A stretch of DNA of 64,000 nucleotides from Melastoma dodecandrum (taxonomy: Eukaryota; Streptophyta; Magnoliopsida; Myrtales; Melastomataceae): positions 3,113,501-3,177,500 of the forward strand of contig JARUPY010000089.1 of assembly GCA_029817715.1 (NCBI GenBank). The letters run 5' to 3'. The notes under the pieces were generated by a model. That model did no database searches. It had not been told where the DNA came from and saw only the letters and a program-made list of their open reading frames with translations. How positions within the stretch are numbered: the first letter of the stretch is position 1; each line of letters starts with the position of its first letter. Positions 32,263 to 48,435 of this stretch are shown one piece after another. Made by a program: the position numbers and the translations under genes.

Positions 32263-34915
32263 GAATCACTTTTCTAAGTAAGACTGATGGATGAGGGGTC
32301 CCTTTGGAATTTGCTATATCTGAAAATGAGTATGGAATGAACCATCTGCTCATTGTGGTTTCTTTTTTATTTGTGAGAGGGGGGGGGGGGGGTGTTACAA
32401 GCTTTTGAACGGTAATGTGGTTCCAAGTTCCGCTCTCTGCTCTGGCTAATGGTGGATTTATGAAATGGCTGCGGTGGAATTAAATTAATTTGAGAGTCAA
32501 ATGAGTAAAGAGTCATAGACATGCATACTTGCAAGCTGGAGTGCTGGATCTCACTTTACTTCAGTTGGAGTCTACTCCTAATCATGCTGCATAGGTAGGC
32601 TCCTGTTTGTTATTATGTTCTTCAGAGTTAGGAAACTATTGTATGTTTAAGCTAACCTTTCTGCTTTTCTGCAGGTGGTGGCCGTGGTGATGATTAGCTG
32701 GTTGGGTTGGTTGTTTCTAGATCGCATGGCATGTGGACTAAAGGTAAAGTTGTATAGAGAAGATTTTATGTACATTGGTGAGAGTATAAAAACAGGGGAA
32801 AACACCAGATAGAAGATGTTCCAAAGGCCAAGAGATGATGCATGGGATGGCGTGGATTATCTGTGGGAACAATAATGGACCGGGGCATGTGTGGAGTTAT
32901 TATTGGAGGGCTTGGGTTGGGTTGGGGCGCACAAGGACAAAGAGGCAATAGGCAAATGGGACGTTCTGATAAATCAACTCTTGGCCTTGGGAGTGAGTGG
33001 AATCCTCTTTCTTTTTTCTTTTAACCTTTTGCCACTTTCTGCTTGTTCTGTTCTGATCCTTTTTCCTTCTCTCTGGCCGTCCTATCGGAAGAGAAAGCGA
33101 CGGCAGTCAAGTGTTTATGTTAAAGAAAAAGTGGAAGGCTGGGATCGGACACGAACTTCAGGACATTCCATTTTTCCTTCCCCCCCTTCCTCCCCACAGC
33201 TACTTCCGCATGGAAGATAGTGAAGTGAATCCCAAGAAAAAATAAATAATAATTGGACCCACTGTCGGCCTTACCCCTAATTGGTAATTAGTAATTTAGA
33301 TTTGAGATTGAAATTGAAATTCTAATAAATCAGCATTCATTTGATATATGAATTAGATTGACCCATTAGGCTCTACGTTGTCCCACCCTTGTCCCGCCTC
33401 CCTCGTCCGACGTTGTCCCACACCTACCTCGTCTCCCTCGCCCCCCTCGCCCGACATTATCCCAACCCTCCCTCCCCTGCCGCGTCCCATCTCCCTTGCC
33501 AAGAAAAAGAAAGTGAAGAAGTTCAGGAGCAGGTGTGATCTTGCTAAGAGCTCCTGTTCATCCCACACCCTCGGAGAGTGCTCCAGAGACCAAAGCAAGT
33601 CTCGCTCTCCGTGAGGATTTCCTCAAACTGGGGTTGAGCCTGGGAAGTTTCAAATTTATATATACCAAAATAGCGAATGCTAACCCGAACTGCTAACGGG
33701 AAAGATGCTTTCGCTAATGGAGCATCGTGAGTTGATAACGTCCATCTTTTTATGGTTTGGAATTACAATGAAGTCTTACTGTATATTGGCCATGAGATCT
33801 CTATCCATCACCTTCCCAACCGCCTGACATATCCCAAATCGTTTGTTCTTCAGGTTATCAGAATCAAATAACCGAATCCAAAACACGAAATGCTTCCAAT
33901 AGGATAACCCACATGCTCTCACTCTCATTCCCCCACCCAAAAGAGAAAGGGTGAAAGGACATCCCTAAATATATCAGAAGAAGTGTTCATCGTCTTCAGA
34001 AGAAGCCAGTAGCGACAGCAAAGGCAAGCTCGTGATCCCAATGAACGCAACTGTTTATCGAATGTGCTGTCCTGGATACTCCGCCTCCTCCACCTCCCGT
34101 CTCCGCCTTCCTCTCCTCCCTGACCCTATTCTCGCTCGCCATCCTCCGCCTCCTCTCCCTTCCCAACAAGTCCTTCCTCATATCCCACCTCCTCCTCTCC
34201 TTCCTACACTCTCACCCTTCCCTTTGTCATCCAACAACCCTCCGTGCAGTTGACGATGAACCTTGTCCTGGACAGAGCACTGCCTTGCAGTGGTTGCATT
34301 TGCCTTGTGTCCGGATAATGATGCCCGGCGACCAAGATGCTGTGCTGCTCTTGCTCCTCCCAATGCAACCTGCAGCAGACACCCGCAGGTCCTCAACGAG
34401 GCCTTCCCCTAGGAGTAGCGCCACATACTGAAGACCTCTGCTACACCACCATGGTATAACTTCTCGGGGATTGGCAGCCAGCACGAAGGGGCCCTCGTGC
34501 CCTATGAGGAGACAGTTGTGCTACGCCGGTATGTGAGCTCAATGACCTGGCCTGTCATGGGAGGGGAGGAGGTGGCAGCAGTCCTACAGCTGCCGTGGGT
34601 GGAGGTGGACGAAGGAGGGTGGGATTGCTGGGAGGAGATGAGGGATCGACGGACTTGAAAAGTCCGTAGATGGATTTGAAAAATCCCAAAACATCGGGAG
34701 AATCTTCCCACCACCTTCAATCCCGAAACCAACCTCAAAGTCTAGTATCTTTTTTGTACTAATCCACAGACATTTGAAGTTTTGGAAGGTTCCATTATCA
34801 CGTAAGCAGAGGAATTCTACTACATTTCAACTCATTCCGATGGCCCTCCCAAAAAGGAAATACATGCCAGACTACGTTATTTCTTCCATAGAACGTTTAC
34901 CAACCAGTTGCGACA
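32263..34915. other. Intergenic region between the PPR and MetAP2 genes
   Basis: No conserved protein was recognised. There is a G14 run at 32379-32392, a CCTCGTCCGACGTTGTCCCA-type C-rich direct repeat at 33370-33480, and a GC-rich stretch at 34240-34660 with short unrelated open frames. The two genes converge here, so both 3' UTRs lie in it. Confidence 0.55.
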
Positions 34916-38715
<3,800 letters not shown>

Positions 38716-39095
38716 TTCGCTATATTTGTTATCTACGAAACCACAGCTCCTGATCCGTCGCAGTCCCCGACCCAGCCCTAGCCCTAATCAGAGTCCGCCG
38801 GAAAGAGAAGGGGATGAGTAAAAGCAACGAGACTTCTTCCGTCCCCCTCGAGACTTCAATAGTCCGTCTCCCGCTTTCTAGAGGCCGCCGAAGACGAATC
38901 GGGCGTAACCTAATCGGAACCCAAGGGGGAAAAGAATGTCCCCCGGGAGTGGGGGAGGGTAAAGAACGACCGAGAGCCCAAACCTAAGGTGCGGCCTGGC
39001 CTTTTGATTTGGTAAATAGTCCAATTGTATCAAATAGATCCGCTTTAGCCTTCTAACTCAAAACACTGCATCGTGTTGCCATTCTAATGATTCGT
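38716..39095 (-). promoter_or_regulatory. Upstream region of MetAP2, cut short by the gypsy LTR
   Basis: These 380 bases carry the 5' UTR and whatever promoter remains before the LTR at 39096. CpG-rich sequence lies at 38830-38900. No clear TATA box was seen. Confidence 0.5.
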
Positions 39096-40241
39096 GACAA
39101 CTCTATAAAAGTAGAGTTATTTAGGGCAATTTCATACTTAGATTTGGTTAGATTTATGAAATATTACGGTCATTGCATAATATTCCTGGCTATTTCACAT
39201 TGTTCTCGAGAAATAGATTACTGCCGAGTTTTTTGATTTATTTCAGGATAAATACGGAAAAAAGAGCATCTCGGCGTAATTACGAAGACTCTGTGCAGAG
39301 GGAAGATCTTTGGATGGCTGGTGCACCTGAAGTTGATGATGGGGAGAAAAAAAAGATTTTCTTTTCAGATTTTCTGAGATTCTCTAGGTTTATTTTTAGG
39401 ATTATAAAAACACTTTATTCACCTTTAGAGAGGGAACAGAGGAGGCTGCTGGAACAAGGAGCCGTCGACGAAGACTTTGTCAATTATTTTTCTTTATCTT
39501 TTTCTTTATGTCGTTTTCATTGTTTAAGATTGATTTGATGTTTTCGTTTACTTAGGGTTAAGATGGATCTTGACAATTAGTCAAGAGTTTATCTCTTTTG
39601 ACACACTTGAATGATTTAGGTTAGATTATTCCTATTCGTTCTTAACGCTTTCTTATTGCCTGATCACCAATAGGATTGAATAATGAATTTAGGTGAACTC
39701 GGAATGGGAATTTTAGATTAAGCACGGGAAGAGGAATACCCTAGGTTAAACTTGGTCGGAAGACGGGATTATTAACGAGCGGGACATGAATATACCCAAT
39801 CGTCCTAGGTAATCGAATTGGAATTGATTCGTAAGGGGCACTCGATAGTTAATCTACCTAGGAATAGAGTGATGACTATTTACAGAGATGTACGTTCTTA
39901 TGACCTCGGGAGGGGCGTAGGGGGATAACCGAATTCCAGATTATCAACCAGATCATCTTAAGCGCCTTGATTGAGATATGACTTGCGATTAATTGTCCGG
40001 TGAAATCGTCGCCCTAGGTGCTTTTCTCATTTGAATTTTAATTCAGTTTACTTACTCGTTTTCTTTAGCTTTGCACTTAGTTTGATTGTTTCTCAACTTG
40101 TTTATTTGAATAATAGAGATTGACGTATTTTAATAATTGAGAGAAGTTCAGAACAGTCCTCGTGGGAACGATTTCTTACTTACACTTTATTACTTGTACG
40201 ATTGCGTGCACTTGCGTGGTGAATACGTTTTCGACGTGACA
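39096..40241 (+). repeat. 5' LTR of the second gypsy element
   Basis: 1146 bp from TGACAACTCTATAAAAG to TTCGACGTGACA. It pairs with the LTR at 50776-51950. Differences, including a short indel around 39540, show the insertion is not recent. Confidence 0.9.
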
Positions 40242-40247
40242 AGTTTT

Positions 40248-40265
40248 TGGCGCCGTTGTCGGGGA
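40248..40265 (+). other. Primer binding site for tRNA-Asp (one mismatch)
   Basis: TGGCGCCGTTGTCGGGGA starts six bases after the LTR end. It matches the tRNA-Asp complement except for one C-to-T change, which still allows G-U pairing. Confidence 0.88.
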
Positions 40266-40368
40266 CTGTTCTCTATATTTTCAGCCAACATTAATTTCAA
40301 TCTGATCTTTATTAATTCAACTTTAATCTTGATTTGCAATTTATTTGCAGGAAAAATCTTAACGTTGT

Positions 40369-41854
40369 ATGCGCTGTGGAGAAGTGGTTCCTTTTGATCC
40401 TGAAATAGAAAGAACCTTTCGGTTACGTCTAAGAGAGCAAAAGGAAGCCACACGCCAACAAACAATGGAGAACAACAATCAAGAAGTTAAACCGAGAATC
40501 ATGAGTGATTATGCCCAGCCCCATGTGCATGAACGCTCTAGCATAGTGAAGCCGACTATCCAAGCCAACACATTTGAAATCAAACTGGCAGTTATCACTA
40601 TGCTACAAAATTCGAGTTTCGGGGGATCTCCATAAGAGGATCCACATGGGCACATCATCAACTTTATGGAAATTTGCGACACTTTTCGCTATAATGGAGT
40701 ATCGAGCGAGGCCATTCGGATGAGACTCTTCCCATTCTCGTTGAGGGACAAAGCACGAACATGGCTCTACTCTTTGCCAGAAGGGTCCATCCAAACTGGG
40801 AAGAGATGTCCGGAAAATTCCTATCAAAGTATTTCCCACCCAGCAAGACCATTAAGATGCGGAATGACATCACTTCGTTTCGACAACATGGAACAGAGTC
40901 ACTTTATGAGGCGTGGGAGAGATTTAAGGATTTTCTACGAGTGTGCCCACATCACGAGATACCTCAATGGATGTTGGTGCAAATTTTTTATGATGGATTA
41001 ACTGATGCACTTTGCTCAACGATAGATGCAGCTGCAGGGGGAACAATATTAAACAAGCAGTCGGAGGAAGCACTGGAGCTATTCGAGTAGATGGCTAATA
41101 ACGGTCATGGAGTATCGCGTGCCCGAGGAGTAGCTGGAATACATTTAGTTGATGAAGTTGATGCCCTCAATGCTAAGTGGATGCGTTAACTCGGGAGCTG
41201 AATGCACTAAAGGGTCCTAGTCATCCCATTCATTATCCGTGTGAGAGGTGTGGAGAAAATCATGCTCCTGGTCAATGTTTCTCTGGTGCTGAGTCAGCCC
41301 ACTACTTGGGAGCCAACTCGAGGAACAACCCCTTTTCGTATACTTACAATCCGGGATGGAGGATTCGCCCGAGCTTCCCGTGAGAAAATCAACAATCAGC
41401 AAAACCAACTCCTCCACCAGGTCCTCACCCACAACCGCAAGAAAAAATGTCAGGTATTGAAGAACTATTGGTCAAATACATTTCTAAAACTGACACTCTT
41501 TTGCAGAACCAATCGGCTTTACTTCGGAGTTTGGAAGCCCAAGTCGGACAATTGGCACAAGCAATTAATAATCTATCTCAAGGCACTCTTTCGAGCAATA
41601 CAAAGGTGAATCCAAGGAATGAAGGGAATGCGCAAGTCCAAACTATCACTTTACGGAATGGGAGAATACTTCCTGAAGCCTCAAAGTTCAAGCACGTCGT
41701 TGCAACTACACCAGAAGTTACGCACAAAGGTAACGAACCTTCTGTCCAGCCTAGCCAGCAACTTTCTCAACCAAAAGAAGGTATAAACTTATATATCCAC
41801 CTCTTCATTTTCCACAACGAGCTAGTAAGCAGAATGATGAGAAGGACTTCCTGA
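40369..41854 (+). pseudogene. gag of the second gypsy element, broken
   Basis: Gag begins near 40369 (VVPFDPEIERTFRLRLREQ). It continues in other frames with IRMRLFPFSLRDKARTWLYS, NEEMSGKFLSKYFP-like words, AWERFKDFLRVCPHHEIPQW and EEALELFE, followed by a stop near 41088. A CCHC-like word (CERCGENHAPGQCF) lies near 41245 and a gag-tail segment (EAQVGQLAQAINNLSQGTLS) near 41540. Several frameshifts (near 40635, 40790, 41090, 41185, 41385) break it. Confidence 0.85.
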
Positions 41855-41896
41855 AATTCTTAGAAATCTTCAAAAAGCTACACATCAACATCCCTT

Positions 41897-43822
41897 TTGC
41901 TGAAGCATTGGAGGATGCCGAGCTACGTTAAATTCATGAAAGATATATTATCTAAAAAGAGACGCCTCGGTGAGTTTGAGACTGTTGCCTTAACTGAAGA
42001 ATGTAGTGCTATTTTGCAGAAAAAGTTACCTCCAAGGCTAAAAGATCCTGGTAGTTTTACTATACCATGTTCTATTGGTTCAAATTTCAGCGGTAAGGCA
42101 TCGTGTGATCTTGGAGCGAGTGTTAATTTAATGCCTTTATCAATATTTTACGAATTGGGTTTGGGGGAAGTAAAACCTACATCGGTCACGTTGCAATTAG
42201 TCGACCGATCTCTTGCTTTTCCAAGGGGAATCATTGAGGATATTTTGGTTAAGGTAGATAAACTTATTTTTCCCGTGGATTTTATCGTGCTTGATTTTGA
42301 AGTGGACCGTGAAATACCAATCATCCTTGGAGGACCATTCTTAGCCACTGGTAGGACTTTAATTGACGTCCAAAAGGGTGAGCTAACCATGAGGGTTAAT
42401 AACGAGGAGGTAACATTTAATATTCTTTATGCAATGAAATGTCCGAATGAACCTGATGATTGTTTTTCTATTGACATCACTGGCAGGATAGCGGCCGAAG
42501 AAGTTACTTTTTTGAAGACGACCGATGTGCTTGAGCTAGCATTAACTTCTGAGGAAGCAACTATCGATGAAGAAACTAAGGAAATGATCAGTTGGATGGA
42601 GTGCAAATCTTACATACCTAGAGATCTGAGAGCTTTCGATCAATTGGAGGTGCCAGAAAAGACCACCAAACCATCCATCATAGAAGCAACAGAATTAGAG
42701 CTCAAAACCTTACCCACACATTGGAGGTATTCATTCATCCAAAACACCAATCAACTCCCTGTGATTATTTCTGCAGAATTGACGGAGTTGCAGGATGAGA
42801 AGTTACTTCGAATCTTGAGGGATCACAAGAGGGCGATAGGATGGACTATTGCAGATATAAGAGGAATCAGCCCAGCAATTTGCATGCATAAAATCCTCCT
42901 CGAGGACGATCACAAACCATCGATAGAGAATCAAGGAGATTGAACCCAAACATGAAAGATGTTGTAAAGAAGGAGATCATCAAGTGGCTCGATGTAGGTA
43001 TCATCTATCCTATTTCCGACAGCTCGTGGGTTAGTCCTATACAACGTGTTCCCAAGAAAGGCGGAATGACAGTAGTAACAAATAAGAAGAATGAACTCAT
43101 CCCTACTCGCACTGTCAGGGGATGGAAGGTATGTATGGACTACCGGAAGTTGAACAAAGCAACAAGAAAAGATCACTACCCGCTTCCATTTATCGATCCG
43201 ATGTTCGACCGATTAGCAAGTAAGGAATATTATTGTTTTCTTGACGGTTATTCAGGATATAATTAGATTATCATTACACCAAAGATCAGGAGAAAACAAC
43301 TTTTACATGTCCTTACGGTAAGTTCACCTTTCGTAGAATGCCATTTGAATTATTTAATGCACCTGCCACATTCCAAAAATGCATGGCATCCATCTTTACT
43401 GACATGGTGGAATGGTATCTCGAGATTTTTATGGATGATTTTTCTGTGTTTGGTGACTCATTCGGTAATTGCTTGCATAACCGTGCATGTGTATTCGAAC
43501 GTTGTCAGAAGACCTAGTCTTGAACTAGGAAAAGTTTCATTTTATGATTCGGGAAGGTATAGTCCTTCGTCAAAGGGTATCAAGCAAAGGTATTGAAGTT
43601 GACAAAGCGAAGATCGAGACCATTGAGAAGTTATCCCCACCAACATCGGTAAGAGCTATCCGAAGTTTTCTTGGACATATTGGCTTTTACAGGCGATTCA
43701 TTAAGGATTTCTCTAAAATATCGAAACTATTATGCAATCTTTCGGAGAAAGACAAACCATTCAACTTTGATAAAGCATGCATGGAAGCGTTTAAAAAATT
43801 GAAAGAGAGGTTAGTTACAGCA
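41897..43822 (+). pseudogene. Protease and RT of the second gypsy element, broken
   Basis: The longest intact piece (41897-42943, 348 residues) holds the protease (SCDLGASVNLMPLSIFYELG) and the linker to RT (FLATGRTLIDVQKGELTMRV). RT follows in 42940-43266 (KWLDVGIIYPISDSSWVSPI, VCMDYRKLNKATRKDHYPLP, CFLDGYSGYN). It then shifts frame before the catalytic FMDDFSVFG near 43440 and returns for the connection domain ([20 protein letters not shown]) up to 43822, where the nested LTR interrupts RNase H. Confidence 0.88.
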
Positions 43823-43827
43823 CCTAT

Positions 43828-44976
43828 TGTCACGTCGAAAACGTATTCACCATGCAAGTGCATGCGATCGTACAAGTAATAAAGTGTAAGTAAGATATCG
43901 TTCTCACGAGGACTGATCTAAACTTCTCCCAATTATTAAAATACCTTCAATCTCTATTATCCAACTAAGCGAGTTTAGACTTAATCAAACTAAATGAAAA
44001 GCTAAAGAAAACGAGTAAGTAAATTGAATTAAAATTCAGATAAGAAAAGCACCTAAGGTGACGATTTCACCGGACAATTAATCGCAAGTCATATCTCAAT
44101 CAACACGCTTAACATGATCTGGTTGATAATCTGGAATTCGGTTATCTTCTTACGCCCCTCCCGAGAAGAATGTACATCTCTGTAAATAGTAATTACTCTA
44201 TTCCTAGGTAGATTAACTATCGAGTGCCCCTTACGAATCAATTCCAATTCGATTACCTAGGACGATTAGGTATATTCCTATCCCGCTCGTTAATAATCCC
44301 GTCTTCCGACCAAGTTTACCCTAGGTTATTCCTCTTCCCGTGCTTAATCTAGGATTCCCCTTCCGAGTTCACCTAAATTCACTATTCAATCCTATTGGTG
44401 ATCAGGCAATAAGAAAGCATTAAGAACGAATAAGAATAATCAAACCAAAATCATTCAAGTGTGTCAAAAGAGATAGATTCTTGACAATCGTCAAGATCCA
44501 TCTTAACCATAGGCAAAGAAAATTAGTTCATAACCGAATTAAACGAAAATATCAAATCCATCGTAGACAATGAAAACGACATAAAGGAAAACTAAAAGAA
44601 AAAGCTCCCAAAGTCTCTGTCGACGGCTCCTTGTTACAGCAGCCTCCTCTTTTCTCTAAAGGTAAAATAAAATGTTTTTATAATCCCCCTAAACCTAGAG
44701 AATCTCAGAACATAAGGAAAGAAAATCTTCTAATTTCTCCCCATCGTAGCTTTAGGTCTTGCAAGAGCATCCAGAGATCTTCCCTCTACACAAAGTCTTC
44801 ATAATTACGCCGAGATCCCCTTTTCTTCATATTTATCCTGAAATAGACCAGAAAACTCGACAGTAATCCGTTTCTCGGGAATAATGTGAAATAACTAGGA
44901 ATATTATGCAATGAACGCAATATCAAAATCTAAGTATGAAATTGCCCTAAATAACTCTACTTTCATAAAGTTATCA
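43828..44976 (-). repeat. Nested solo LTR inside the second gypsy element
   Basis: A 1149-bp LTR of the same family in reverse orientation (its minus strand starts TGATAACTTTATGAAAG) lies in the RNase H region. It is flanked by perfect 5-base duplications CCTAT (43823-43827 and 44977-44981). The RNase H frame reads into the left flank and resumes after the right one, so one target copy accounts for the junction. The internal part was lost by LTR-LTR recombination (inference). Confidence 0.95.
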
Positions 44977-44981
44977 CCTAT

Positions 44982-45730
44982 CATTGTAGTGCCTGATTGG
45001 ACGTTACTTTTGAATTGATGTGCGATGCGAGTGACTATGCTTTAGGAGCAGTGTTTGGGCAACGTAAGAATAAGGTCTTTCATGTGATTTACTATGCTAG
45101 TAGAACTTTGGACGATGCACAGATAAATTACACGACCACTGAAAAGGAGCTACTAGCTGTCATATTTGCTTTCGATAAATTTCGATCTTACCTTCTGGGT
45201 TCGAAAGTCATAGTGTTCACATATCACTCCGCGATCAAGTACTTGATTGAGAAAAAAGATGCAAAACCACGATTGATAAGATGGGTTCTCTTACTAAGAA
45301 TTCGATCTGGAGATCAAGGACAGAAAAGGAATAGAGAATCAAGTAGCTGATCACTTGTCAACGCTAGATGGTCAAAGCGACACCAAGCTCAACCAGGTAG
45401 CTATAAATGAATCTTTTCACGATGAGCAGTTGCTCTCGGTTAGTCACACGCAAGTTCCGTGGTATGCAGATTTTGTTAATTTTCTTATTTACCTATTGAT
45501 TTGAATGCGCAACAAAAGAAGAGGTTTTTACATGATGTTAAGAATTATGTATGGGATGAACCGTTCTTGTTCAAGCAATGTGCAGATCAGATTCTTAGAA
45601 GATGCATACCTGAAGAAGAATGGGACCAAATTTTGTGGCAATGTCATTCATCACCTTACGGCGGACATTTTAGAATAAATGTATGGAATAAAGCACAAGG
45701 TCACTCTAGCATACCATCCTCAGACTAGTG
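44982..45730 (+). pseudogene. RNase H and truncated integrase of the second gypsy element
   Basis: RNase H resumes ([40 protein letters not shown]) in 44997-45350, then shifts frame. The integrase start (QQKKRFLHDVKNYVWDEPF, SSPYGGHF) is in 45501-45680. Directly after it comes the sequence that normally follows the second catalytic Asp ([18 protein letters not shown], in another frame). Compared with the element at 1-6201, about 0.4 kb with most of the zinc finger and two catalytic Asp residues is missing. Confidence 0.85.
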
Positions 45731-46330
45731 GGCAAGTGGAAGTATAAAATCGAGAAATTAAGAGAATTCTCGAGAAATAGTACACACGTCACGGAAGGAT
45801 GGGGCGCTGAAGCTAAAGAATGCATTATGGGCTTATCGAACAGCTTACAAAACGCCAATTGCAATGTCTCCGTTTAAGCTAGTTTATGGGAAAGCATGTC
45901 GCTTGCCGGTGGAATTTTGCACAAAGCATTCTGGACGATTAAGAAATTGAATTTTGATCTCGAGAAGGCTGGACAGAAGAGGTTTCTCCAATTGAACGAA
46001 CTTGATGAATTTTGGCTTCAAGCATATGAAAACGCGAGGATCTATATGGAGAAGACGAAACAGTGGCATGATAAGAAGATCATTGAGCGAAAGTTTGAAC
46101 CTGGACAACAAGTATTGTTGTTCAATTCTAGACTGGGATTATTCCTAGAAAAGCTCAAATCGAGGTGGTCTAGACCATTTCAGGTAGTTCAGGTATTCCC
46201 TTATGGTGCTGTGGAAATACGAAATCCAACTTCAGAACAGACATTCAAGGTTAATGGACAGAGGCTGAAACACTATTCGGGAGGAAACGTTGAAAGGGCA
46301 GTTGTCGCGGCAACATTGAGAGACATGTGA
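45731..46330 (+). pseudogene. Integrase C-terminal region of the second gypsy element
   Basis: Open from 45896 to 46330: NFDLEKAGQKRFLQLNELDE, AYENARIYMEKTKQWHDKKI, PGQQVLLFNSRLGLFLEKLK and SRWSRPFQVVQVFPYGAVEI are the C-terminal part of gypsy integrase, here without chromodomain. The upstream piece (45731-45895) contains stops. Confidence 0.85.
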
Positions 46331-46343
46331 TTGATATCAAGAG

Positions 46344-46760
46344 TCGAGCCGTAGACTATAAACCAAGCGCTTCTTGGGAGAGATAGCAGGGAATGCAAGA
46401 GCCGTAGACTATAAACCAAGAGCCGTAGACTATAAACCAAGAGCTGTAGACTATTTTTTATTTGTTTTTATTTATTTTTTTATCTTATTAGGGGGGAAAG
46501 ATAGCGGGGAATGCAAGAGCAAGCAGCAAGTTCGTGTAACTGCAAGGAATTTCATGCAGCCGTCCCGCAGACAGAGAGGAGGCATAGAAACTCTGTGCAG
46601 CTGCACGATAATTTCATGCAGCTGCACTACGCGGACCTCAAATGTACAGAAACTTTATGCAGCTGCATCAAAATTTCATGCAGCTGCACCACTTGGAACA
46701 CAGAATGCACAGAAACTTTTTGCAGCTGCACGAAAATCTCGTGCAGCTACACCGGAAATT
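46344..46760 (+). repeat. Two short tandem repeat blocks downstream of pol
   Basis: At 46344-46450 the words GAGCCGTAGACTATAAACCA occur four times, the last one cut. At 46590-46755 the palindromic GCAGCTGCA recurs about every 30-40 bases in a GAAACTTTATGCAGCTGCAC-type context. Both lie in the spacer before the env-like region. Confidence 0.8.
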
Positions 46761-47191
46761 AGATTAAAAAAATCAAAAATAATAAAAGCGCAAACACTTC
46801 GGGCCATTTTGTCAGACAACCCTAATCCCCTTTTTCTTGTGACAGGGAAGAGCTGTAGCCGCAAAGCCGCCGCCTCTGTCGCCCTCTCGTGTCACAGCCA
46901 CCGTCACCCACGCCGTCGCTGTGTACCCAAACCCACACTCTCCGATCTTGGTAATCGAGATTTTCTTTTAGGAGGAGATTGGGGTTCGTTTTAGCCGAAA
47001 ACTATTGGATTCGCCCGATTAGTGAATTTTTCTTCCTCGAATCGTCGGTTGGAGAATTCCTCACCAGTACCACCCACCACCCATAGCTCGACATCCGGAT
47101 TGTGTTTGTAGAAGTAACTTGTGATGGCACCCAAAAAGAAATTGGTTGTAGGGTTCCGGAATTAGGAGAGGACGAGCCTTGACGGATGAAG

Positions 47192-48409
47192 CGGCTAAAA
47201 ACTACCAAGACTATGTGGTGCGTCGGACCATAATTCCGGTGCGTGGATTTGAGGTAAGCCATAGGTATATGGAAACTTATATGTTCCAAATTTCTCATAT
47301 GGGCTGGACTCAATTTTGTACCCCTCCGTAAGCCGCGGTTGTGCCAATAGTAAGGGAATTCTACGCTAATACGCACACCTATGATGAGAACCGCGAAAGT
47401 ATTCAAGTTCGAGGTATGAGTGTTGTGTTTAGTTCTCAAGTGATTGCTGAATTGTTTCATCTTCCTGTGTTTGAGCATGATGCTTTTACAAAATACCTGA
47501 CTGAAGATTTTAATGCTGACGATGTACTTGAATGCTTAACTAGACCAGGATCCACATGGAAGAGGTCGCGCAAGAATGAACCGCTGGCGCTATACGGTAG
47601 GGATCTCACAGTAGATGCGAAAATATGGGTTCGATTCGTCTCGGCAAGACTGATTCCGTGAACAAACATTAGTAACGTGACAAAGGAAAGAGCGGCTTTG
47701 ATTGTTTGCATATTAAAGGGCATGAAAATTGATGTGGGAAAACTTATTAACCAGATGCTGCATGGAGCATTAAAGGATACTCACCTTGGCTTGTGGTTCC
47801 CATCTTTAGTGTTTCAGTTATGCAGGAGGGCAGGGGTACAGTGGGGCCCTACAGAAGAGATTGCTCACCCACAGAAACCAATCACGTATGCCACATGGCT
47901 GAAAATTCAACGGGAGGAGGAGCACAAGGATGAAGCCCCTTCCGGCACATCTCATGGTAACCGCACAAAAGGTGGCCCTGCCATTGCCACCTTCAACACA
48001 TCTATTTCCCGGGAAAACTGGACCATGATCAGTGAATTCATGGAGTATTCAATTGCATGCCATCAAAGGTGTCGGAGGAAATTCAAAGGCGAATCGCGTC
48101 AATATTAAATGTGGATATATCGGACCTTGGCGAGCAACCAACTCCACCGTCGATGGGTGTTGAGAAAGATGAAGATGCGGATTCAGATGTTACAGCTTAG
48201 TCTTACACCAAGGCAGTCGGGAGGTACACATCGGCGCATCTCGTTCACCGACATATCTTGGTGCTCCCATTTCCTACTTGTACTTTCTTAAGCACCGAGG
48301 ACGTTGCTCTGATTAGGATTGGGGGTGTGGTGTTGTGTGTAAGTGACTTTGGAAGTGATGTTCACTTAGGGTGAGTCTTGTCTAGGTCATATTTTTCATC
48401 TGTTGGGCC
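47192..48409 (+). repeat. Left arm of a 1.2-kb inverted repeat (env-like region)
   Basis: This arm starts CGGCTAAAAACTACC and is matched by the reverse complement of 48707-49923. It encodes, with two or more stops, a protein whose words (ISHMGWTQFC, VREFYANTHTYDENRESIQV, AELFHLPVFEHDAFTKYLTE, DLTVDAKIWVRFVSARLIP, TKERAALIVCILKGMKIDVG) match the putative plant transposon protein domain often found after pol in Athila-like elements, the place of the so-called env-like frame. Role unknown. Confidence 0.85.
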
Positions 48410-48435
48410 ATTTTTTTCCCTCAACGTAACCTTAG

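Noticed and set aside
34032..34738. Several short frames in GC-rich sequence between the PPR and MetAP2 genes
   Set aside because: None reads like a known protein and both strands are equally open; not supported as a gene.
46374..46994. Cysteine-rich frames built from GCAGCTGCA repeats
   Set aside because: The CSC-type repeats come from a tandem DNA repeat in the spacer of the gypsy element, not from a conserved cysteine-rich protein.
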